Shown: positions 46,365 to 57,100, numbered from the stretch's first letter. The stretch is DNA of 64,000 bases from Gaertneriomyces semiglobifer (GCA_025558075.1 JAHLKF010000002.1:434001-498000); one strand, 5' to 3'. Notes: generated by a model from the sequence alone, not told the origin. A program made the numbers and translations.

Positions 46365-46899
46365 CAAGTAAGCGGGTGGGTGGGTGACTAGTTATGCATG
46401 CATGCATGCCATATGTCAATTGCTTATGGGGAATAGAACAAAACAGAATAGAATAGATTGGATCTGCCAATTGCCAATTGCTTGGCCGCCCGCCCGCCCG
46501 CCCCCCCACCAACAAACAACAACAACAAACAACAACAGGAATTGTGCACTGTGCACATGCATGCAATGTGGGTGGGTGGGTGGGTGGGTGGATCTTGGAA
46601 GGGGCGAAGGGGTGGGGGGGGTGAGTGGTTCTTCTTACAATTTATTACTTGCGAGTATTATTATTATTATGAGATTGAGAGAAAAGGTCCCATTGGAAAA
46701 AAGGGCGCCCCACGCGTGCCACCCACCCTCGGGTGTGAGCGAATTTTGAAGTGAGCCGAGACAGACAGTGGAAAAGGAAGTGATATACTCCCGTTTCATC
46801 TTCATCATTAACGCGCCCGCCGCCGGCAAAAACTCTAGATTTTATACAAGTCATCAGTGGGTCAATATGATACTACCTGCTCTACCTGCTCTACCTGCT
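45917..46899. repeat. Microsatellite-rich intergenic tract
   Basis: No gene. Visible are GAGA runs (46231-46248), an 11-copy GCAA tetranucleotide at 46321-46364, TGCA repeats at 46396-46408, CCCG repeats (46488-46503), GGGT repeats (46567-46590) and three copies of the 9-mer CTACCTGCT at 46874-46900. Several flank NoxR's 5' side and could be unstable promoter-proximal sequence. Confidence 0.75.
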
Positions 46900-47260
46900 C
46901 GATCTAGATCTACTCTGCGTTGCTTTGCTCTAAACCACATTGCGAGCTTGCCGTCATTCGATGAGCGGGTCGAGGAGGTTTCCATGCATGTATCATTGAA
47001 TGTATCGTAAGCTTGCCATCTGAATACATCGCCTTGTGCGTCGCCTGGGAAAGAGCGCGCTTGCCCAGGAATGGTGCCGCACGATGGAATGCGCAGAATG
47101 CGCTGCGGCTGCTGCTAGATCTAGAGTCGGCCATGTTGTGGATGCCTCGTCCGAAAAAAGGAGTTGTAAAAAAAGTCAGCGTTGCGTGGAACCAGAAGAA
47201 GCAAATCTATGGTGGCAAATCAATCTCTATTATACGTAACGATCTCCTCTCAATGGCATA

Positions 47261-47318
47261 TCGGTCAACCGTCGGTGACTGTCAGTACACTGTTAATGTT
47301 GGTTGACCGACAGTCACC
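47261..47318. repeat. Nested short inverted repeats
   Basis: TCGGTCAACC (47261-47270) is complementary to GGTTGACCGA (47301-47310), and GGTGACTGTC (47274-47283) to GACAGTCACC (47309-47318). The two pairs are offset so that they cannot form one continuous stem. Related GGTTGACTGA and GTTGATCGAG words follow within 60 bases. Confidence 0.6.
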
Positions 47319-48199
47319 GAAGGTTGACTGATTGACTGTAAGTTGCACTTATTTCAGCTCCGTCGGTTGATCGAGAAGTGTACTGTCAGCCTGACTGACA
47401 TTTATTGGCCCACAGTGTCCACCTTATTTGTTAGCTGTACCCAACGCATGCTTCGCGGACAACTATACCGCGCAACTCACTCTCAAAAGGCTCCTCCAGC
47501 CGTTGTACTTCTCGTGTTTGTGCAATGCTTTTCCTCTTCCACGCCTTGACGCGGCGGATCCGAGCCCTCAACGCCGTGGCGAACGCACTCCAAGGACGCC
47601 GTCCAATCCTCGTCCAAGTCGTCGTCTATGGTACCAATTGGCATGCTGGCTTCTCGTTTCCCGACGATGGATCTGTTGAGTTCGTGTTTCCTTTCATTAT
47701 TGGGCAAGATGGCCTGTGTGTGCGCGGTGTGGGAAAGTCGGACGTGCCGTGACGCATAATTGTCTCAGCGACCCCATTGCAACCCAGTCAAGACTTCTCA
47801 TGATCACAGCTACCAAAGTCCCACAAATCCTCGCTTGCGACGACGAGAAATTAGGTCCCGCTAAAACATCAAAAGATAAGTGTCTCGTCTTTTCATGGAT
47901 GAAACCTGCAAGCCTTGCAAATGTTTGTCTTTGCGTGCTATCGTGCGCAAAGGGACATGGGATTGAAAGGCCACGGAATCCCCACGTCCGACGCTTTTCA
48001 ACCTGGGCAAGGGTCTCCTGGCCCACTGGAGCGGTGGTTTTCTTCAAAACATGAACAGAACCATTTCGGGGCACCTGTCTGTGGAAGTGCGGCCCCCCGC
48101 AATGACGCTTCGCGCGACTTGGGGTTAGACCTTCCTCGGGCTTGCAGAGAAATTCCCCGCCCTTCCTAATTATATAATCTGGGAAGGGTGTGCGCGCGG

Positions 48200-48403
48200 T
48201 ACCGCTGTATCATCAGCGGTAAGGATTGGATCCCAGTGATACGGACAGTCTTATTTGTCCGTCAATCATGTTGCGAGCCAATCTTGGCAAGGCGGGCTGG
48301 GCACTGCCGAGGTATCTCCCTCAGTAGAATTTTGAGGGGATGCTGGAAACACCCCGTCTTGTCCGAGAAGCGTACTCCCCTGTGAGCTGGAGGTTTTTTT
48401 TTT
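48200..48403 (+). ncRNA. Candidate Pol III structured RNA
   Basis: A TATA-like ATTATATAAT lies at 48169-48178, followed by a GC-rich stretch with strong local hairpins and a run of ten T at 48394-48403, the Pol III stop signal. Stems seen are TACCGCTG/CAGCGGTA (48200-48221), ACGGACA/TGTCCGT (48241-48262), GCCAA/TTGGC (48277-48288) and GGGG/CCCC (48336-48355). No protein frame spans it. It does not match U1, U2, U4, U5, U6, 5S or tRNA consensus that I know. SRP, RNase MRP or a novel RNA remain possible. Confidence 0.3.
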
Positions 48404-48899
48404 CATCTGGCTCGGAGTATATCTTCTTCCGCTTTGGGATTCATCAGTGGATTGCTTTTTGCCCCTTTCGCCCAGACAAGTGATTAACCGATTTTTGCTT
48501 TCCTTTCAAACTTTTTCTTTCAGGATATGGACAAGGCTGACGGCTGCGAATGATCTGGTTGGGCAAGCAACACTCCTCCCTCCCCGCATCGCGTAGATCT
48601 AGACGGGCTCACCATGGCAGGGACTTAAGGGAAGAACAATAGACGCCACAACGTGCGTACAATCTGTTCAACATTGCTTCCTTTGCAAAACTGCCATCTA
48701 ACATCTCACATACAGCTGCATTAATGGTCAGTTCGGGCTTGAGTGATGACTACTGACTCGAGTGAGACAAAGTGAAAAGGGGGAGAACATACATAAGTGT
48801 TTCGTCGTGTGTTGTTTGTGTTGAAATTAGATTGTGTGGCGGTCATAATATATATACATGATTACTAAGCTAAGAAAGGGGGGCGAAGTGGATGGGAAT

Positions 48900-49234
48900 T
48901 TATGTTTGTTGCTGTTGCTGTGGTATTACTGGTTGTTGTTGTGCTGGTTGCGGTTGTTGAAGAGTCGGTTTGGTCAGCTCCTCCCTGAGTTATCAAAACA
49001 AGTTAGCAGTCACGTCAATAAATAATCATTCAAGAATGCACACAGTGTTTACCGTAATTGCATGGTGAATTCATCCCATAGATCCTCGTCTTCCCACTGG
49101 TCCTCCCACAGTCGGGCGTCCTCTGTATTCGACTCGTCCGGTGTCCAGTCCGACAATGGGAACTCGGAGAATTCATCGTCCTCAATCAGCACTGGCAGCG
49201 TCGGGATCGCATTATTCGTGTTCATCCGTGACAT
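48900..49234 (-). CDS. SEM1: 26S proteasome subunit SEM1/DSS1
   Basis: Two exons (49234-49053 and 48984-48900) encode 88 aa. SEM1/DSS1 is a tiny acidic disordered protein of the proteasome lid that also serves BRCA2, TREX-2 and other complexes. The family core is clear: VLIEDDEFSEFPLSDW, then LWEDQWEDEDLWDEFTMQLR and EELTK, the two acidic/aromatic ubiquitin-binding stretches followed by the C-terminal helix. The splice restores QLREELTK. The C-terminus carries an extra Gln/Pro-rich tail of about 25 residues (QQPQPAQQQPVIPQQQQQQT) beyond the usual end. That tail is unusual for this highly conserved 70-90 aa protein. Confidence 0.93.
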
Positions 49235-49586
49235 GCTTTATGTATGTCGAAGTGTTGTGTGTGCGTGTTGTAATGCTGCTCGTTGATCTACTTCGCATTT
49301 GAACTTGCCAATGCGTCACGAGTGTGCTGAGGCCTGATGAAGGGGGGGCAAATACATGCCATGACTATGCCACATTTTACTTGACTGTGCCACCTTACCG
49401 TGCGGCGCGGCTGGCCGATGGAAAAGAAGGTTTGCGTTCTGCTTCGCAAAGAACTGTTAGCACATTCATATAAGAGAGAGAGAGCACTTGTTCAAGGCGT
49501 CACTGGCAGAGAGAGGCAGACAGAGAGAGAACGAGACAGAGAGAGAAAGACACTGCTGACATTCATCTCCTAACACAGTTGAAAAG
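49235..49586. promoter_or_regulatory. divergent promoter region of SEM1 and the GPI protein gene
   Basis: About 350 bases between divergent starts. A CATATAAGAG element at about 49466 followed by GAGA-rich sequence (49472-49550) lies about 110 bases before the + gene and may be its TATA box and 5' UTR. Confidence 0.4.
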
Positions 49587-50303
49587 ATGCGCTTCGCGGA
49601 CGGAACATCACGACAGAGCGCCCGGCCGTGGCTTGTCCTGTTGGTCTGGATAGTATGCGTCTTTTGCGTCGCCCAAGGTGTAGCAGCACAAGACCCACAA
49701 CCACAACCTCAACCACAACCCAGCGGAACGCAACCCCAACCCAGCGGAACCCAAAGCAACGTCCCCCAACCCTCTACCAGCGCCACACCCACCCCCCAAC
49801 CCCTGCCCCCGTGCGGTCTCCGCCCCGGCACCACCCTCCCCGTCTCCCCTCTCTCCACCACCCTCGGCGTCGTCGCCCAACCCCTCCGTCTCGCCTGGTC
49901 CTTCAACGACCTCGTCTCCCCCCGTTTCCCCGCCACCTCCGTCTCCCTCTACTTCACACCCACATCCGCCGTCCCCGCCGCCTGGCGTCTCATCGCCGTC
50001 CTCCCCCCTTCTGCACGCAACTACACATGGACAGTCCCAAACCTCAGCGACGGGGAGTACCGCGTCCGATACGTCTTTGATGATATCGACCCAGAACGCG
50101 GAAATGGAACGTGTATCCCAGATGGGTTTCCGAGACCGGGGGTTAGTCAGGGATTTAAAATTATGAATTCGTTGCCGTTGCGGGATTATCCGGATACGTT
50201 TGGTCCGAATGAGAGTGCTGGTGTCAAGACGGGATCGAATGGCATGACTGTGACGGGAGTCGTGGGTTGGGTTCTGGGGCTTGTTGGCGTCTTTTCTCTT
50301 TGA
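49587..50303 (+). CDS. Secreted GPI-anchored cell-wall-type protein (Kre9/Knh1-like domain)
   Basis: A single exon of 238 aa. A signal peptide is clear (hydrophobic core LVLLVWIVCVFCVAQGVAA, cleavage before QDPQ). A Gln-Pro repeat stalk follows (QPQPQPQPSGTQPQPSGTQ). A beta-sandwich-like domain with LRLAWSFND, SVSLYFTPTSAVPAAWRLIA and NYTWTVPNLSDGEYRVRYVF resembles the Ser/Thr-rich GPI-anchored membrane family that includes Kre9/Knh1, proteins involved in beta-1,6-glucan and cell-wall assembly. Three N-x-S/T sequons are visible. The C-terminus has a small-residue omega site region (SAGVKTGSNG) and a hydrophobic tail (VTGVVGWVLGLVGVFSL), as for GPI attachment. The 49.79-50.04 kb part is extremely C-rich with C-ending codons, switching sharply afterwards. 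Confidence 0.8.
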   Translation: MRFADGTSRQSARPWLVLLVWIVCVFCVAQGVAAQDPQPQPQPQPSGTQPQPSGTQSNVPQPSTSATPTPQPLPPCGLRPGTTLPVSPLSTTLGVVAQPLRLAWSFNDLVSPRFPATSVSLYFTPTSAVPAAWRLIAVLPPSARNYTWTVPNLSDGEYRVRYVFDDIDPERGNGTCIPDGFPRPGVSQGFKIMNSLPLRDYPDTFGPNESAGVKTGSNGMTVTGVVGWVLGLVGVFSL

Positions 50304-50942
50304 GAGATGGGATTTGACCCGCACCCGCATCTACTGGTCGTTTTTTTGTATCTTTCTTTTTTTGTGTGTCTTATTTAGTTATTATTATTTCTTAGCTTCT
50401 TAGTTTGCTTTTTCTCACAATATGTTTGCACTTTTATTGGACACTCGGAATGATAGAAAATACTTTCTCCATCCAAAGCAGACATTGTATAATCTTGTAA
50501 TATACATTTTGTATATGTTGAAATCTCGGAATTCCATATCACTTTATGACAACAAACAAAACTGTAAGGGAGCAGGGGTGCAGGAGTTTAGTTCCTGTGC
50601 GTACCCCGTACTAACGAGATAATGTCGCTTTTGTGGGAGCCCAAACATAACCGGGAAAACTGGCATCAAGCAATTGGGAGAGATAGAAAGGAGCGGGCGA
50701 TGAGAAATTTGGGGGACCGAAAAACATCAAACACACATAATCCAAATAAAGAGAGCGCATGCGCATATGTGTGTGTGTATATATCGGTTATTTTCTATGT
50801 AAAAAAAGTAAAAAACAGAGACGAGAACATACGAAAAATCACATTTGATGATAATGCGCGCACACGCACACACACTTTCTCTCTCATAGTCTCTCGTTTT
50901 CTGTCTCTGTCCCTATCGTTTTCTCTCGGCGAAAGTGAAGGT
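50304..50942. other. intergenic, no gene seen
   Basis: About 640 bases between convergent genes. AT-rich with TCTC/ACAC microsatellite sequence near 50865-50910. A T-rich stretch at 50340-50365 probably belongs to the 3' UTR of the GPI protein gene. Confidence 0.4.
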
Positions 50943-51789
50943 TTATTTCTTGCCTTTGGTCTTGGAAGCGTCGGCGACTTCACGCTCGTGTTGGCGGATA
51001 TACCTCTCTTCAGCAGCAGTTTCACGTCGGCTATAAACAGAGAAACAGATTTCGTTTAATGAATCAGTAAAAGGGTGGATAAGATGGTGGATGAAATGGT
51101 GATGTTTTTTTTTTTTTGGTTTTTTTCTTACCTGAATGCATCACCACCAGCACGAGCCTGCACCCGGATTTCAGGCAACTCTTTGAGTTCCTTTTGGAAT
51201 TCGGGGTCGAGTTTGGGGTTGGCTTCGAGTTTTTTGTGGGCTTCTTGTTCTTTTTGGCGGAGCTGGTCACGGAGTTTCTGGATGGCTTGTTTCTCGTGTT
51301 CCCTTTAAAAAAATACAAGATGAGTATAAGGTTTAGGTGTGAGAGGGCGGTTTTGGGTTTTGGCGGGTTTCGACGAGTGGGAGGGTTTTGAGGTGTGTGT
51401 GGGGGGTTCCGTTCAAAAGAGGGGTTGTTGACTCGTCAAATTTTCTCTGCTTTGGCTTTCACGGTTTCATGGCCACCACTCCCATCGACGGCTTCATAGA
51501 GTTTTCATTCCATCAACACACACCATGTGCAAGATCCTCTACATCCCACACACACTCTTTTCCACAAACCCAACCCAAAAAAAACAAAAACCAAATACAG
51601 AACGAACACACACACACACAGACACACTAATACGTACCAAACATACCGCTCCTCCTCACTCGCGCCCCGCTTGGCAAAACTGCCTCCCGCATCACGGATA
51701 TGACCGCCTCCAGTGCTCATACTCCGCATCGGACCGGTAGCTGCAACTGCACGGACAGACGGACGAATGAAACGTACGGCGAGAGACAT
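50943..51789 (-). CDS. Mitochondrial F1-ATPase inhibitor IF1 with two inhibitory motifs
   Basis: Three exons on the minus strand (51789-51638, 51302-51132, 51030-50943) encode 136 aa. IF1 blocks ATP hydrolysis by F1Fo-ATP synthase when the matrix becomes acidic. The N-terminus (MSLAVRFIRPSVRAVAAT) is a mitochondrial presequence. The canonical inhibitory segment is HIRDAGGSFAKRGASEEERY (about residues 30-49). A charged helix of about 55 residues (QKLRDQLRQKEQEAHKK) follows. A second segment, RAGGDAFSRRETAAEERYIR, then repeats the inhibitory motif, split by intron 2, and the protein ends VADASKTKGKK. Known IF1 proteins have a single inhibitory segment and act as dimers. All splice phases agree. 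The only unusual residue is Trp right after the first ERYV, where Arg is common. Confidence 0.85.
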
Positions 51790-52393
51790 GTTGAATTTGT
51801 AAAGTGTTGCTTGCTAAAGGATTATTATTATGAGATTGTTGGTTGTGGAGTGTGATGGGTGCGCCGGGTTTTCGCCGAGATCTTGACGACAGACGCGAGG
51901 ATCCCTAACCCTTCATTATGTGTGTGTCATTTGCGTCAAGTCGCGCATTGGATCTGGAATTTGTGAGGGAACGTTCTCACACCCCCCATCCACTACAAAG
52001 ATTAAGACCCTCTGTTCAAGGGACGCACGACGACAGCGGGTCCAACTGCATGTCCCAGCGCGGTAGTGGAATTGGGTCGCCCTTTCCAAGACGGAGATTC
52101 ATCCGTGTTTTCGGCGACCGCCTGGAAGGGGATTTTGGATCGGGTTGTGTCTGGATCTCTGACGGGTGCCCCGCAAACCGCTAAAGTGAAGGGAACGCTT
52201 AATACAACCCTCCAGAAGGTCGTGGACGACACTGCTCAGCAGGAACACCAGCAAGGACGAGACAAGTAGTACCGCATGGCCCACAATTGGAAGTGAAAAG
52301 ATTACGATCACGAATTGAGGTTGCCCAAGAATCTAACCATTTGCGATGATCCTCTGGCACACAGCAAGGTTTCTTTGAGTGGTTTAATGTCTC

Positions 52394-52462
52394 AACGTGA
52401 TGCCGGTAACTTTGAAACCTTTTCCTTCAATCGATTGTGAAGATGTTTCCGGCATGACGTTT
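52394..52462. repeat. Hairpin repeat, copy A
   Basis: The left arm AACGTGATGCCGGTAACTTT at 52394-52413 is imperfectly complementary to the segment ending TTTCCGGCATGACGTT near 52461. It shares its left arm exactly with copy B, 920 bases downstream. Confidence 0.6.
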
Positions 52463-52924
52463 ACAGTCATGCCAAAGGAGTTACCGAACTACCATTAATA
52501 CCCGAAGGATATGCATCTTGCCCTTCAGGGTCAGGGAACGCATGTGATCAAAATTGCAGAGGATGGCGGTTCACACCTCAGGCAAAACGACAAGGGATCG
52601 CACCAAGGAGACAGAAGTAACACGCTCGACAGTGGGGACCCCGTCGATGTCGGGTCGCCGCACAGTAAAAACCGGCACAATTCATGATCCGGAGTGTGGG
52701 GTGGGAAACACGCTTTTGGGCTTTCTCATGAAAGCAACTGAACGCATGAAGGTTGTGCTGGTAGCGCAGGATTTACCGTCTAGCACGAAGCCGCGCCGTT
52801 TGGATCATCGGGAAACTGACGCAGGTGGGTGTGGGAAGCGATTTCATAACCATTGGCGTCAACCCGGCTAGATGTAATTAAGTCTATAGTAGATTTCCCT
52901 CACGGTTGTGCCTGTTGCCCACAC

Positions 52925-53159
52925 AGGTCGTCCTCCGAATGGAGGACAATCACCAGTTCAGCACCAAAGGCATTTACATCTGCCCCTCAGGCGACACCTA
53001 TCAAGATGTCCGCAACTATCTTAGAAGCCTGCCAACCGACAAAACGACAGAAGTATTCGGCATGAATGAGAATGCCAGCATTACATTTGCTCAGCGTGAG
53101 CAGGCCACCCTCTTGGAAAATGCAGATTATCTATACCGAAAGACTGCGAAGAGCCAATA
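52925..53159 (+). pseudogene. Fragment of a dynein heavy chain C-terminal region, copy 1
   Basis: The + frame reads MEDNHQFSTKGIYICPSGDT, YQDVRNYLRSLPTDKTTEVF and GMNENASITFAQREQATLLE, then ends at a stop at 53160. It matches the segment of axonemal-type dynein heavy chains where Y-FS-SGIYY-P is followed by YI-SLP----PE-FG-HENA-ITF. Only about 75 residues of a protein of over 4000 are present, with no flanking motor sequence, so it is a remnant or a captured exon. Confidence 0.6.
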
Positions 53160-53313
53160 GGACGAACTTCAATGAGGCATTTTTCTGGAATCCCTTTCCT
53201 CAAGCGGGCCGTTCAAGAATCTGGCCATTTCGCCCTGGATCCTCTGGCAGAAACAAGTGAAAGTGAAAGTGCTCCGCGCTAGATGAATGCGTGTGCTGAG
53301 TGGTTTACGTCTT

Positions 53314-53379
53314 AACGTGATGCCGGTAACTTTAACATTGTTTTCCAATGCTGTTGCAAAAAGTTACCGGCATTACGTT
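53314..53379. repeat. Hairpin repeat, copy B
   Basis: AACGTGATGCCGGTAACTTT (53314-53333) and AAAGTTACCGGCATTACGTT (53360-53379) are reverse complements with one mismatch over 20 bases and a 26-base loop. Copy A is upstream at 52394. This could be a miniature inverted-repeat unit. Confidence 0.7.
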
Positions 53380-53689
53380 AGAGGCATGGGTATATCCTGA
53401 ATTTACAAGCATCTCTGGCCAGTATGCTACCAAGAAGGGACTTCTTAATGGCCCCGAGTGATCGTACTATTGCTGGAGTGTAATGGACGGACATGTCGAT
53501 AGTGAACCATGGAGCCCCGGTAGAGAATACGGAATATGGCATACAGGTTGCAAATGATGCAAGGGTGGTAGGCCACCTGCCTCTTATGAACAACGATGGC
53601 TTCACAACCACCCATAGTCTCCGACAAGCCTCGGCCTACACAGTGCCCTCCGCATAAGAAAACGAAACAGTACAAGTGGAATCCGGAAA

Positions 53690-53900
53690 TCGCCGATTAT
53701 CTGATAATAAGTGGAGTAGTCAAACGAACACAATTATCATCGAAACCTTCCGACCGACGAAAACAACGGAAATATTCGGCAAGAACGAGAATGCGAGTAT
53801 CACGTTCGCCCAGCGTGAGTCGGCAACCCCGTTTGGAAACACGGATCTTCAAAGCAAGGGGCACTCAAAAGTCAATGACGAGCGTAAGGCGCAACAAACT
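53690..53900 (+). pseudogene. Frameshifted dynein heavy chain fragment, copy 2
   Basis: TKTTEIFGKNENASITFAQR at about 53758-53817 parallels copy 1 (DKTTEVFGMNENASITFAQR). One extra base just before it, in the GACGAAAAC context, shifts the frame relative to copy 1 (GACAAAAC). Similarity fades after LQSKG. The copy is therefore a broken duplicate. Confidence 0.55.
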
Positions 53901-54166
53901 GAGCTGCGAACTCAGTATCACATCCCTTACTTTATAGCTTCAAACAGAACCACATGCAGACGCATCATGATATTGATGTTGAGGGCAAACTGTATTATAG
54001 ACTGCGTTTTCGTAATAGTAGTTACAGATTAGATCTGGACCAAGAATGGATCCACCCGAATCCCGCCAATTTTCACGCTCGTTTGCATATTCCCATGTCC
54101 ATAAGTTACAGTTGTGACATTTTTCCTCAATTCTTTGGTCCATAAGCCACTTTCGTAAACCCGAAT

Positions 54167-57100
54167 TCATGATGGTCCCCCCGCGACGTCCAACTTGATT
54201 TGCAATCGTCGCGCGAAATCCTTGACGAGCCGATGAGTGAACGACATCCGAGTGACGGGGTTAGCGAGGGGTGCCAGTTCTTGGCGTCCCATGACGCGAA
54301 TCTAAAGTGATGGACAAAAAACAAGACACGGTGTCGATGAGATGAAGAACTCCTCACTTTTTTTGAACGGATGTACAATTCCTTTTTTTGTTTAGTACTT
54401 ACCAGCCGTTGAGTTGTTGTAGTATCCGATTTACGCGAAAAGTATGCTACAACACATTGTGTGTTAGTGTGTTCGGAGCGGTGGGTTTGCCACACGAAGC
54501 TTTTCATTGGTAACTTACCGATTGCATATTCCAATAAATTCGAATCCCACAGATAACATTCGGCCTCATCTCCTCCTGCCTGTGTGAAAAGCCGTGTTAC
54601 GGAACCGGGCTCTGCCAATGCCACATCGAGGACGCCAAAGAGGTATGTCAAGTCCAACGGTTGCATTTGGGAAAACACGACACACGCAAGGGGTTCTAAC
54701 ACGCCGAACGAAAGTTGGGAAAACGGGAAACGCATCCACCACCAAAACATCAGCAGAGAAAAACCAAACAGGTATGATACTACTTGAATAAATATGGGTA
54801 CGTTACCTCCACCGAGTTCTGCAACGCACAGCAAGTGCTGCATTTTGGGTGATGTCCACACATGGTCCAAGCTGTGGGAATCCAAGAAATGAGCAGACAC
54901 GTCACTAATGTATGCGACGTACGATCTAAACCGAAAAACAGAGTAAAGTGAGCGTTCCATCATACATTTGCGCGGATGCCGATGTTTGAAAGCAAGGTGT
55001 TGGTGAAAGGAGAGGTCTAACAAAACGAACCTTAACGCGTCCCGAAACGCCTTCAAACCTAGTTCCGCCTCTCCACAGTAGTATAAAGCTGTGGGTTGCG
55101 TAGGATTGGCTTTCCACTGTTCGCGATACGAGAGTTGCACGAACTGGAGCAGGTGGGGCGTCATTTGAGGTTGCACGGTAGCCGAGAATTCGGGGGCGAC
55201 GGGTTGTCGTGGTATAGCAGTCGCATTGCCGCTCGTTGGTGTGTGCGTAGAGGTGATGAATGAAAACGGACCGAAATCTAACGGGTCGTTCTGGGAAAAA
55301 CCAAATCACGCGAAAGTGTATGTTAATTACATGGGGTTAAGCGGGGAATCGGAAGCTTTTTCTGATTGGACGTACCCGTGCGCTGTTATGTCGCAGGTTA
55401 TTGGCGATACCTCCGATCATGCCGCTGATGGCACGGAACAGTTGCGGCTGAGTCTGCAGCACTTTAACGAAGTGCTCTTGTGCATCCTAGTTTGTGAAAC
55501 CAATAGGATTAGCCGCACCATTCACTCACCACCAGTTACACATGTTGAACGGAGAAACCATACCGCACACGTCTTGGGTTCCTTTCCGAGAATTGCAGCC
55601 ATTCCGTATGCAGTCGATTGCATCACCGTGATGCCTCCTGGCGCCTGCACGAGTTGCTTCATCAATTCGGCGTCATCTAGGAAAACACCGACACATGCAT
55701 GAGCGTTGTGGCAAGCTATGGTGGGGCATGTGCGCTCGGCGAACCTTCTACCGCGATCGTTTTCAGCAGAGTGGATATCCGCACAGCGTTCGCTCCAAGG
55801 AGAGATAGGTAGTACAAACGCACTACATCGGTCGTTTCTGACAATGGAAATGAAACAGAAAGGTGAGATGTAGAGCCTCGGGAGGGGGCCCTCAGTATTC
55901 CATCTTTGACTTACCGACAAGAGTTTGATGCTGCATGGAGTCGTAAAAGTGCTGGGCTAAGCGTTGCAGCAGGTCGGCCAAGTCAGGGCTTGCCGCGTTG
56001 AGGAGCACCACAAGAATGCGGACCTGCGGAAGGAGATGCGGTATTTCAACCACGTTAAAACCATCAAGGACGACCAAAAAACGGAAGATTGCAAAAACCG
56101 AGTGGGAAACTTACGAATAGATCCGTCTCTGGAAAGAACTTAATTTATGCAGAGTTAGACTTATCAAACCATTTACTTTGTGAGAAAATATCAAATGCGG
56201 AACTTACTCCCTGCGTAGTCACCGATGCGAAGAACTGTTCCAACAGTTTTGTAACCATCGAGGTGTTTGACGTAGATCTCGACGTTTCGCAAGGTAACAG
56301 CAATTTGCCGATATTGATGGCCTGCGCAAGCGATGGTAATCGAACGTCCAGTGGTAATGAGGCCGTCGATGGATCATCGGAGCGGATTTGGATGTAAATG
56401 TAGAACAGTTTCTCTGCTTTTTCATAGTCGCGCTAAAACCACACTTCAGTACTTACGTCCAAGAGGTGCAGATGCTGAAGAAGTGGTGAAACCCACCTGG
56501 GAATACGATTGTTGTATCCGGTCTACTAATATACTGAGGAGCAAAACCTGAGGTGACGCTATAATTGAGAATCGGGAATCCAGTCTACACGAAATCACAA
56601 CACGTCGTACCGCAGGGATAGGGCCGCTTGACAAGCGTATCCGATTCATCTCACCGCTTTCAATGTCCTGGAGAATGCGCGGTGCAAACTGTGTGGCCAC
56701 AAAATTGGTTACATCTTCCGTTCATCATATGCACACAATCGGTCGCTTTCTACTATACTCACCTCATGCAAGGATGGAGGGCTGGATGCCTTTTTCTCCG
56801 AGATTGCCTCTAGGCAAGCCACGACATGCATGTCAGGAAAACCGCGCGGAAATCATATTTCCCAATGTGAGCCGTACCTTTCTTCCCCCCGCCTAATTGC
56901 TTTACCGCCCGAATACGGTTCGGCAAGGCGTCGCACACCTCCTTTCTCGAAGGATGATGTTTGATCACATTGCTCAATACTTGATTTAGTTCATTAGAAA
57001 AGTACTGATGCTCGGAATCCGTTAGAAGCGTTATATATTCCACTGGTATCGCTGCCATCACGGTGTCTGCAGTGTTAAATCAGCTTAATTCATAGGTCCC

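Larger units (their letters stand above)
46900..48899. other. 2 kb without a recognisable protein gene
   Basis: Short frames on both strands overlap one another around 47500-48070 and none shows a known motif, so none was called. Nested inverted repeats lie at 47261-47318, and a possible Pol III RNA gene at about 48200-48393 is listed separately. A near-palindromic TCTAGATC segment recurs at 46903, 47116 and 48595. Confidence 0.4.
51790..54166. repeat. Repeat-rich tract with decayed coding fragments
   Basis: This 2.4-kb stretch lacks an intact gene. Homologous segments recur: CAAGAATCT..CCATTT followed by GATCCTCTGGCA at about 52326-52361 and 53213-53247, each followed by the hairpin listed at 52394 and 53314. 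Dynein-like fragments lie at 52925-53159 and 53690-53900. Frames at 52066-52269 and 52554-52871 have no recognised content. Confidence 0.55.

Noticed and set aside
47697..48074. Opposed 125- and 112-residue frames on both strands
   Set aside because: They overlap fully, have no motif on either strand and no obvious splice context, so neither could be preferred.
49608..50330. 240-residue minus-strand frame opposite the GPI protein gene
   Set aside because: It is a shadow of the C-rich, Pro-rich + frame: Gly/Glu/Arg low complexity with no domain, whereas the + frame has a signal peptide and GPI tail.
52066..52871. Two + frames as real genes
   Set aside because: No recognisable content and they lie among decayed repeats; codon use does not resemble neighbouring genes.
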